NCBI GenBank assembly: GCA_019448385.1
Contig: JAGTXO010000033.1
Coordinates: 77,001 to 141,000 of the forward strand
Direction: 5' to 3'
DNA length: 64,000 nucleotides
Source: Diacronema lutheri
Taxonomy: Eukaryota; Haptophyta; Pavlovophyceae; Pavlovales; Pavlovaceae
Shown: positions 9,994 through 18,696 of the stretch, piece after piece
How positions within the stretch are numbered: the first letter of the stretch is position 1
Layout: every line of letters starts with the position of its first letter
Notes under the pieces: model-generated
What the model saw: the letters and a program-made list of their open reading frames with translations, nothing else
The model's database searches: none
Told to the model about the DNA's origin: nothing
Made by a program: the position numbers and the translations under genes

Positions 9994-12900
9994 TCAGGCG
10001 GCCGTGTTGGCGGACGGCGGCAGGACGCCATCATCGATGAGCAGCTTGCGCAGGCCGCTCGCGATCTTGTCCGCCGACGAGGACGGCGGCGGCGGCGGTG
10101 CGCGCGCGCGGCCGCCAGGCGCCGCGCCGTGCCTGGCGCTTGCGTCGGCCTCGGCGCAGGCCGCCGTGCGCGCGCGCGCGCGCTCGGCGGGCGGCGCACG
10201 CCGCCTGCGCCCGCCTCCGCCCGCCGGCTCGCCCTCGCGCGCGCCGGCGCGCGGCGCAAGCGCAGGCTGTTCGCCGACTGCGCGCGGGCGGGCGTCGCCG
10301 CGCGCGCCGGCGGCGGGCGCAGCGCCGCCCGCCTCCGCCTCCGCCTCCGCCTCCGCCTGCGCGAGCGCGCGGCGGTAGAGGTCCGCGGCGGAGAGGACAA
10401 TCTCAGAGTCCACCTTGCTCACAGGCGGTGGCCCCATCGTGCCGTCAGCCATCGTGCCGTCAGCCATCGTGCCGTCGCGCGGCACGCCCTCGATCGCAGC
10501 AACGCCGACGACGGAGTAGCTCGAGCTCGAGCGGCAGAGGGCGAGTGGCGCGTCCTCCGCGCGCGAGTGCACGCCGACGATAGCGTGCGCGTCCGCGCGG
10601 TCCGCGCCGCAGTTGCCGAGCGGCGGCGTCGGCGGCACGACCGCGTCGTCGTTCGAGATCGCCGACTGCGTGCGCGCGAGCATCAGGATGATCTCGTCGG
10701 TGCTCGCCGACGGCAGCCGCGCCGGCGCCGGCGGTAGCGCGTCGAGCGCCGGCGCGAGCGGCGGTGACGGCGCGCCGGCCGGCGCGCACACGGGCGAGCG
10801 CGCGCGCGCGCGCGGCTGCGGCATTGGCGCGGGGTGCGCGAGCCCATCAAGCGACGCAGCGCCGACGACGTCACTGCCGGGCAGCGACGCAACCGCGAGC
10901 GCGTGCAGCGGCGACGGCACGATGGCTGACGGCACGATGGCTGACGGCACGATGGCTGACGGCACGATGGCTGACGGCACGATGGCTGACGAGCGCGGCG
11001 CGAGGGGGCGGTCGCCAAACGCAGCGAGTCGACGCAGCTCGGCGACGCCACTGTCCGGCGCGCCGCCGTCGCTGCGGCGGTGCGCGCCCGCGGCGGGCGC
11101 GTGGCCGCCAGCCGCCACGTGCGCGCCGTCCGCCATGCGAGCCGCCGCGCGCTCGCCGACGACGAGCTGCGCGCTGCGCGCGTCCGCGTCCGACGTGACG
11201 GGGCGGCGGAGCGCCCGGCCGCCCGGCGGCGGCGTGCGCGCGCCCGGCCGGCCAGCGCGCGCGTGCAGCGGCGCGGGCGACTGTTCCAACGGCGTACGAG
11301 ACGGCGTGTGCGCGAGCGTTGCGCGGCCTGCGCCCTGTTCGCCCGCCTCGCCGCCCGGCTGCTGCGGCGGGGGGCAATGGCCGCAGCAGCAGCCGCTCAC
11401 ATGTGCCGGTACGCCCCCCGCGCCCGCCGCCGGCCCGTCCGCGCATATGGCGGCCGCACCGAAGGGCGGCGGCGGCGGCGGCGGTGGTGGTGGTGGTGGT
11501 GGTGTGTAGACGAGCGCATCGCTGCATGCGCCGCCGCTCGCCGCCGCGGCGGCCGCGGCGCGACGCGCGCACAGCGCCTGCGCCGCGGCGTGCGCGTGCG
11601 CGGCGGCGGCGGCGCGTGCGTGCGCGGCGGCCGCGGCGTGCGCGGCGTGCGCGGCGGCGGCGGCGTGCGCCGCGGCGGCGAGCTGCGCCGCGTGCGTCGG
11701 CCCCGCCACGCCGTGTTGCCCTCCGAGCTCGCACAAAGCAGCACCGGTGGGCATAAGATGGGCGGGCGATGGGTGGCTCTCGAGCGGGTGAAGGGCGTAG
11801 GCGCCGGCGACGGCGCCGGGCGACGGCACGCTCGGCAAGGCGCACACCGGCGAGCGCCCGCCGACGCGCCCCGCGCCGGCCGGCGCCGTGTCGGTGCGAG
11901 CTGCGCCGACGAGCGCGCGCGAGCGGAGCGGCAGCGGCGCGGACGTCACGTCGCCGCTGCGGCGCGTCTCTGGCGACGGGCAGGCGAACAGCGGGTGGAG
12001 GCGCGCGCCGAGCGCGCCGCCCGCCTCACCCGCCGCGCCCTCCTCGTCCACGCTCAACTCCGAGTGTGCGCTCTCCCGCCCATGGCTGTATCCGCTTGCA
12101 TTGCTCAGTGAGAGGCGGCCGCCTCCAAACGGGCCGCAGCCGCCGCCGCGGCCGCAGCCGCCGCCGCAGCCGCCGCCGCCTCCGTCGACGCACGCGAGCG
12201 GCGAGCCACCATATGCCTTAGCGCCGATGGCGAGGAGCGAGCCGGGGTTCAGCGGCGAGAAGACGCGCGCGCCGCCTTCGTCGCCTCTGCCGCTGTGCGC
12301 GCACTCGGCTGAACGCCGGCGCGCGCCCGTGCGCGCGGAAGGCGCGGGCAGCAATGGCGGCGGCATGGCGATGACCGGCTGCGGTGGTGCGCGCATCATG
12401 CCGACCGACGCGGCGCGCGCGCGGCGCGAGGCGGCGGCGCCGTCCGCGTTGGCATTCGCGCACGGCGTCGTGTTGCCCTCCGTCTCCGCACCGCCGTTCG
12501 GCGCGTGGCCGAGCGCCTTGCGCGCGAGAAGCTCCTCGTGCAGCGACAGGAGCCGCTCCTCTGCGTCGTCACCGTGGAAGTACTTGCAGCGGCTGCCGTA
12601 CGCGCACTGGCCGGTCTGCAAGAATGACTGGCACGGCCGAGACTTGTACGTTGCTTTCAGCTCGCGCAGCCGCATCTCCTCCGGCCCGTGCGCAAACTGA
12701 GGGGGGGGGGGGGGGGGGGGGCAACCGGATGAGGGCGAATGAGCGGCGGGCAGGTGCGCGCCGAGCGGGTTGGCAAAGCAAGGCAAACGGGCGCGTGGCA
12801 GATGAGCGGCTGTTGCCACGCGCAGGCCGCAAGGCGTCAGCGGTGCGAGCGGCGTGCGCGCGCGCGCACCTGGCATTTGCGCCCAAACGGGCAGCTGCCG

Positions 12901-13061
12901 TGCGCGATCCAGTTCTTGCACAGCTCAGTTTTGTACTTCGAGTTGTGCTGCGCGGCGCGGCGCTCGGCGCGCGTGCGCGCGCCCGCCGGTACGGCCGCGG
13001 CATCGCGGCCGCAGCCGGCCGGCGGCTCGTCGTCGACCTGCTCGCCCTCCGTCCCGCCCAC
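9994..13061 (-). CDS. Tandem CCCH zinc-finger protein, TIS11/ZFP36-like (5' end unresolved)
   Basis: Exons 13061-12870 and 12696-9994. The intron splits finger 1 and has a pure C polypyrimidine tract. Both fingers keep C-x8-C-x5-C-x3-H spacing: YKTELCKNWIAHGSCPFGRK then CQ|FAH, and YKSRPCQSFLQTGQCAYGSR then CKYFH. The YKTELC lead-in is diagnostic of mRNA-decay proteins that bind AU-rich elements. The remaining roughly 800 residues are low complexity: His-Ala runs, a run of about 14 prolines, DGTMA repeats and five SAIVP repeats. No ATG lies in frame before finger 1 and the frame is closed by a stop further upstream, so another 5' exon or a non-AUG start is needed. The tail is prone to length variation. 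Confidence 0.8.
10434..10476 (-). repeat. 15-bp minisatellite, inverted sister of 10913-10987
   Basis: Almost three copies of a 15-bp unit (catcgtgccgtcagc on the plus strand). Inside the CCCH gene it encodes DGTMADGTMADGTM. The same unit recurs in the opposite orientation about 450 bp away. Confidence 0.9.
10913..10987 (-). repeat. 15-bp minisatellite, five copies, inside the CCCH gene
   Basis: Five exact copies of gacggcacgatggct. Read in the gene's frame it encodes SAIVP five times; read on the plus strand it would give DGTMA, the peptide the gene's other array encodes. Confidence 0.92.
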
Positions 13062-13224
13062 TACGCCGGGGACGTCGACCCCAATTCCCGAATAGGGCCC
13101 TTCCTATATGATCCCGGATACAATCCGACCCGGGCGATCGGCCATCGCTCGGACCCGTTTAGAAATCCTCCGGGTCCGGGCCGATCGGCCATCGTTCGGA
13201 CACGAGGCCGAGACCGCGAGCAGC
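13062..13224. promoter_or_regulatory. Shared promoter with a 24-bp direct repeat
   Basis: The spacer between the CCCH gene and the GluRS start. It holds a CTATATGA near 13104 and two near-identical copies of cgggcgatcggccatcg(c/t)tcggac at 13131-13154 and 13177-13201. The repeat core gatcggccatc is partly palindromic. The copies are 46 bp apart, about four helical turns, which would suit paired transcription-factor sites (inference). Confidence 0.5.
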
Positions 13225-16200
13225 ATGGCCGCGCCCAGCGCGGACGGCGAGGCGCAGCTGAAGCGGCAGGCGGACGAGGTGCGCGCGCTGAAGAGCAGCA
13301 TCGGCGCGACCAAGGCGGAGGTTGACGAGGCCATCGCCAAGCTGCTTGAGCTCAAGTCGGCGCTCGAGCCGCTCCAGAAGGCGGCGCACGCCGCGAAGAG
13401 CAGCGCGGAGGCGGAGGCGGCAGAGGCGGCGAAGAAGGCGAACATCGCCAAGGCGGAGGCGGACAAGGTGGCCGCGCGCGAGAAGAAGAAGGCCGCCGCT
13501 GCCGCCAAATCGGCCGCCAAGGCCGCGGGCGCCGACGCGCCGCCGGCCGACGGAGCGGCCGACGGCGCGGGCAAGGGTGGCGGCAAGGGTGGCAAGGACC
13601 GTGGCGACGGCGCGTCCAAGCTGACCGGCGGCAAGCCGACCGGCGGTAAGCCGCCTGTCGCCGCGCCCGATGCCACCTCGCCGCCTGCACCCGCCGTGCC
13701 GCCCACCGCCGCGGCCGCCGCCATCGGCAACTCGAACCGCGAGTTCGTCGTCCGGCACAGCGCGAGCTGCGCGCCCGTGCTCTCCTTCGCCGCGGCCAAG
13801 CTCGGCGGGCTTTCCGCGCACTTTGTGCGCGCGCACCGCGCAGCCGCGCGCCCATGCACGCCACGCCGTCGCGCGTCGGCGTTGCGCCGTCTTCGACCCC
13901 GCCGGCGCCGCGACCTGTTGTCCTTGAGAGCGCGCGCGCGCGCGCGCGCGCGCGCGGACGCCCGTCCCGCGCGCGACGGCCGCGCGCGCCTCACGCGCGA
14001 CCGCACGCTCCTCCGCCGCCGCCTCTCGCACCCGTCATCCGGCCGCCGGCCGCAGGTCGCGCACGCCGAGCCAGGTGTCGTCTGCCTCATCCCCACCTCG
14101 CACGGCGGCGGCCGGTTGTGTGGCGACGTGCGGATCGCGAGGTATTTTGCCGCGCTCGCGCACCCGGCGCGCGCTGTCGCCGGGCCACCGCCGCCCGCGC
14201 TGCCGCCGGCGCGCGGCACCGACGCGCTCGCACCGCCGCCCGAGCTCGTCGCGCTCGCGCTCGCGCGCGCGCGCGCCGACGAGTGGCTCGAGCGCGCCGA
14301 TGCCGAGCTGCGCACGGCGGGCGCGGCGGGGCTCGCTGAGCTCGACCGCGCGCTCGCGATGCGCACCTACCTTGCCGGGCCCGAGCCGTCGCTCGCCGAC
14401 GCCGCCGTGTTCGCCGCGCTCAGCGCGAACGGCGAGTGGGCGCGCGCAAAGGGCGCCGCGGGCGACAAGGGCGCCGAGTACGCGCACGTCTCGCGCTGGC
14501 ATGCGCACGTGAGCGCCCTGCCCGCCTTCTCGGCGCTCGAGCTCAGCTTCTTGGGCGGCAAGGCCAAGGGCGGCTCCTTTGAGATCGACTTGCCCGGCGC
14601 CGAGCGCGGCAAGGTGGTGATGCGCTTCGCGCCGGAGCCGTCCGGGTTCTTGCACATTGGCCATGCGAAGGCAGCCCTCCTATCCGATCACTTTGCAACC
14701 CAATTTGACGGCACGCTGATCCTGCGCTACGACGACACGAACCCGTCCAAGGAGAAGGGCGAGTACGAGGCAGCCATCCTCGCCGACGGTGCGAGCAGCG
14801 CGCACAGTTGACGCGCGGCCCGGGGCGGAGGCGCGTGGCACGCACCCACACGCACCTGCCTCCCCCCCCCCTCCCCGCTTCCCCCGCTTCCCCCTTGCCT
14901 CTTTTCCCGCTTCGTCTTCCCACGCGCGCTCGTCCGCGCTCCCGTTCGTCATCCCCCCCCCCCCCCCCCCCCCCCCACCCTTCCCCCTCCACACACGTGC
15001 AGTCTGCCGCCTTGGCCTGCGCCCGAACCGCATCACGCACACCTCTGATTATTTCGAGCAGCTCATTGGTGCACAACGCGCGATGATTGAGCGCGGCGAT
15101 GCCTACGTCGACCCATCACCCGCCGAGGTGCAGCAGAAGGGGCGCTTCGCGCGGCAGCCATCGTTCTACCGCGACGCGCCCGTGGCGGAGAGCCTGCGCC
15201 TCTTCGACGCCATGCTGGCGGGCACAGAGGAGGGGCGGCAGTGCTGCGTGCGCGCAAAGATGGACTACGCGTCCGAGAACGGAACGCTGCGCGACCCGAC
15301 CACCTTCAGGTGCAACATGACGCCGCATCACTCGACGGGCGAACGTTACAAGGCCTACCCGACCTACGACTTTGCCTGCCCATGGGTCGACGCGCACGAG
15401 GGCGTCACCCACGCCCTTCGCGACCGGCAGTACAAGGACAGGCACGCCGCGCAGCGCACGCCTCGGCCGAGCGCCGCGCGATCGGCGCCGAGTCGACCGA
15501 CTCGACGCCGCGGTGGAGTCCATCGACTCGACGCCGCAGCCGCGCAGGGCCCACGCACCGCAGGGCCACTCACCGCGCGATCGCCTCACCGCGCTGCGCC
15601 GCGCCGCGCCGCGCTGCGCCGCGCTGCGCTGCGCGGCACGGCTCGCCACCCGCTGCGCGCCCGCGGTGTGGCAGGGACGCGCAATACCACCGCATGGCCG
15701 AGCTGCTGCGTGTGCGCCGCGTGGAGCTCTGGTCCTTCTCACGCATGAACTTTAAAATGTGGGCGCCGCAGTTGCGAGGCGCTCGCGGCGACGTGCGCCC
15801 GCTCCGTGGGCACGGCCCGGCGGCCGCTCGCTGCGGCGCCATGGCTGCACTCAGCCGCGCGCCTTGTGTGGCACCCACCCACCCACCCACCCGCCATGGC
15901 TGCACTCAGCCGCGCGCCTTGTGTGGCACCCACCCACCCACCCGGGGCGGGCACCTGCTCGCGCGCGCGCCCCGCCCGGCTGCGCGCAGGTGCCTGCTAT
16001 CAAAGCGCAAGCTGCAGTGGTTTGTTGACGAGGGGCGCGTGACTGGCTGGGATGATGAGAGGATGCCGACGATCCAGGGCCTCCTGCGCCGTGGCCTCTC
16101 TGTCGAGGGCCTGCGTCACTTCATCCTGCTGCAGGGCGCGTCGCTTAACGGCAACCTGATGGACTGGGACAAGATCTGGGCGGAGAACCGCAAGCTCATC

Positions 16201-17684
16201 GACGCGCGCGCGAAGCGCTTCACCGCGCTCACGGCGCACAACCTCGTGCACCTCGAGCTCGAGCGCGCGGACGGCGCGGACGCTCCGCCGCTCTGCGCGG
16301 AGGCGCGCTCCCTGCCCGCGCACAAGAAGGCGCCCGAGCTTGGGATGAAGTGCGCGCCACTTGCACCGCCGTGCCGCGCCGAGCCGCGCCCGCTGTCCGC
16401 CCGCTGTCCGCCCCGCGCGCGTGCTCAACGTTGCACCGCTCTCGCCCCCCGTGCGCTGCCTGCTGCCTGTCCCCCACCCGTTTCCCCTCGTCACCCCATT
16501 TCCTCTCTTCTCCTCCCCTCCCCTCTTCCCAACCCAACCCAGGCTCAAGTGGTACAGCTCATCCCTCCTCCTCGACCAGACCGATGCGGCGCTGATTGCT
16601 GACGGCGAGGAGGTGACACTCATGGATTGGGGCAATGCCATCGTCACTCAGATCACACGCGACACTGCGGCCGGCTCTGTGCGCACGCACGTTGCTCCCA
16701 ATGCGCCGCGCAGTCGTGCTCGCCTCACACTCGCCTCAAACTCGCCCCCCCTCCCCCCCCCCCCCCCCCCCCCCCCTTCCTTTCGCGGGGCGTGCGTGCG
16801 CAGGTGACGCGACTACGCGCGCGGCTGCACCTTGCGGGCGACGTCAAGGCGACCAAGAAGAAGCTCACGTGGTTGTGCGCGGACGGGCCGCAGATGCCGA
16901 TGCCAAACGTGCGCGTCGAGCTTGTCGACATCGACCACCTGATCTGCAAGGACTCGCTTGAAGAGGACGACGCCCTCTCCGTACGCACGCGCCAGCGTGC
17001 ATGGCGCCGCACACGCACGCCTCCGCTCGCGAGTCCTTGCGCGTGCATGGCGCCGCACACGCACGCCTCCGCTCGCGAGTCCTTGCGCGTGCATGGCGCC
17101 GCACACGCACGCCTCCGCTCGCGAGTCCTTGCGCGTGCATGGCGCCGCACACGCACGCCTCCGCTCGCGAGTCCTTGCGCGTGCATGGCGCCGCACACGC
17201 ACGCCTCCGCTCGCGAGTCCTTGCGCGTGCATGGCGCCGCCATCGCGCCGCCTCCGCTCGCGCGGACCGCGCACGCCTCCCGGCGCGCGCCGCGCCGGCT
17301 CCGCGCGCACTCGGCCGTCACCGCTCACCGTCACCGCTCGCCGTCACCGCTCACCGTCACCGCTCACCGTCACCGCTCACCGTCACCGCTCGCCGTCACC
17401 GCTCGCCGTCACCGCTCGCCGTCACCGCTCGCCCCCCGCCGCCGTCGCTGCGTGCGCGCTGCCCGCAGGCGGACGCGCCCTTCCTCAACAAGTGCACCAA
17501 GGAGACGCACGCCGCGCTCGCCGAGCCGGGCGTGCGCACGCTGCAGCGCGGCGAGACGCTGCAGGTTGAGCGGCGTGGCTATTACATCGTCGACAGGCCG
17601 TACACTCGCCCGGCTGACCCAATGCGCCTCATCTTTGTGCCGGATGGCAAGAACATGTACGGTTACCGCAAGCCGCAGCTCTAA
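13225..17684 (+). CDS. Glutamyl-tRNA synthetase, cytosolic type, with N-terminal WHEP domain
   Basis: Eight exons: 13225-13824, 14056-14788, 15003-15441, 15675-15758, 15990-16349, 16543-16678, 16804-16980 and 17469-17684, about 914 residues. Order: a WHEP-type helical hairpin ([31 protein letters not shown]), a Lys/Ala linker, a GST-C-like domain, then the class I core with HIGH in [18 protein letters not shown], the conserved [20 protein letters not shown] and the KMSKS equivalent [10 protein letters not shown], and a beta-barrel anticodon-binding end. It charges tRNA-Glu in the cytosol. Intron 3 (15442-15674) has no usable GT; a GC-AG boundary restores [11 protein letters not shown] in phase. 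Intron 2 and intron 6 have long C runs before the acceptor. The ATG follows a compact promoter. Confidence 0.93.
15841..15944 (+). repeat. 55-bp tandem duplication within a GluRS intron
   Basis: Two near-perfect copies beginning atggctgcactcagccgcgc at 15841 and 15896, each ending in a (ccca)n stretch. It is entirely intronic. Confidence 0.85.
17001..17230 (+). repeat. 46-bp minisatellite, five copies, in the last GluRS intron
   Basis: Five essentially exact copies of a 46-bp unit starting atggcgccgcacacgcacgc, with starts at 17001, 17047, 17093, 17139 and 17185. The period is not a multiple of three, which supports the intron call. Confidence 0.93.
17314..17430 (+). repeat. 13-bp minisatellite, about nine copies, same intron
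   Basis: The unit (g/a)ccgtcaccgctc is repeated about nine times directly before the acceptor of the last GluRS exon. Again the period is not a multiple of three. It may act as a long pyrimidine-rich tract. Confidence 0.88.
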
Positions 17685-17755
17685 TTCCTGCTGCCATGGG
17701 CCATGGGCTCAGAGGGCCCAGGGCGCCCACTGACCACCCGACCAGCGGATCACTT

Positions 17756-18637
17756 TCAATCGTCTTCATCCTCCTCGTCGACGTAGTCGTCGTCGTCGTC
17801 ATCGTCGAAGAGCGACTCGTCAATCGGCCCTTCCCCGCCCACCGCCTTGCCCGCCTCGTCCTCCACAGCCCTGCGCGAGTAGTCCGCGTCCTCGCCCTCG
17901 CCCTCGTCATCGTCTGCTATTCCGCCGCCGCCCGCGCCTGCCGCCGCGCCGCCCTGCTGGCGCGCCGTCTCGAAAAGCTGCCGGCCGGTGACCTTGGAGC
18001 TCGCCTCGACGGCGACGATGCCGTGCCGCGCCTCGAAGGCTGTGCGCCACGCCGCAAAGTTCTCCGGCGTGACGGGCGTGTAGCTGCCATGCTGCTGCCG
18101 CTCGTCGACGTCCGTGCCGCGCTGCGGCGCGCGCTTGCGATCGGCGCCGCCGTCGGCGCCGGCGCCATCCTCATCGTCGTCGTCGGCGCCGGCATCCGCA
18201 CCGTCCGTGCCGCCGCCGTCCGCATGGTCCGCCATCCGCTTCATCATCTCGTCGTGCATGTTTGTGGCGGGCGGCGCATTGTGCTCGCGCAGCCACGCCT
18301 GCGCGCGCTCCGCGAGGGACCAGACCATCGCGGCGCCGAGGAGCTCGTCCGACGCGGCGGCAGCGGCGAGCATGGCCTGCGCATCGGCGGCGAGCGCGTC
18401 GGATAACCCCAGCTTTGGCACTAGCCGCAGCTCGGGCGGCTCGGCCGGGTAGCGCGGTGCGTACGCGACGTGCAGGTCGGCGGCGACGTGGTTCGCGCCA
18501 TCGGTCGCGCCGCCGCTCTCGGGGAAGAGGGCGATGCGGAAGGCGGCGGGTGGCTCGGCCCGCTCGAGCGCAAAGTCCTCCATGAACATGGCCTGCAGCA
18601 TCTCCACCTCCATCCCCTGCTCCTCGGCGTGGTCCAT
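17756..18637 (-). CDS. RWD-domain protein, RWDD1/Gir2-like (DRG-binding)
   Basis: Single exon of 293 residues starting MDHAEEQGMEVEMLQAMFME, the classic RWD opening, with the RWD core YPAEPPELRLVPKLGL. A His/Asp-rich linker, a conserved segment resembling the RWDD1 C-terminus (GSYTPVTPENFAAWRTAFEA, then GRQLFE) and a strongly acidic Asp/Glu tail follow. Family members (DFRP2) bind and stabilise DRG2-type GTPases associated with translating ribosomes. Its stop is 71 bp from the GluRS stop (convergent), and its start is 59 bp from that of the F-box gene (divergent). Confidence 0.88.
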   Translation of the reverse strand: MDHAEEQGMEVEMLQAMFMEDFALERAEPPAAFRIALFPESGGATDGANHVAADLHVAYAPRYPAEPPELRLVPKLGLSDALAADAQAMLAAAAASDELLGAAMVWSLAERAQAWLREHNAPPATNMHDEMMKRMADHADGGGTDGADAGADDDDEDGAGADGGADRKRAPQRGTDVDERQQHGSYTPVTPENFAAWRTAFEARHGIVAVEASSKVTGRQLFETARQQGGAAAGAGGGGIADDDEGEGEDADYSRRAVEDEAGKAVGGEGPIDESLFDDDDDDDYVDEEDEDD

Positions 18638-18696
18638 CGCCGCCGGCCTGCCGTCGACGCACGGCTCGGACTCGACGCCGCGCGCCTCCCCGCACG

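Noticed and set aside
10613-12700. Plus-strand open frames opposite the CCCH gene, with poly-Gly and poly-Pro
   Set aside because: Low-complexity shadows of the minus-strand His/Ala/Pro tail; no motif or start context.
17001-17430. CRISPR-like array
   Set aside because: Copies are contiguous without spacers; the context is a eukaryotic intron.
16981-17468. Reading the 46-bp array as a coding repeat protein
   Set aside because: The period is not divisible by three, the reading frame would rotate, and the array sits inside a phase-0 intron of GluRS.
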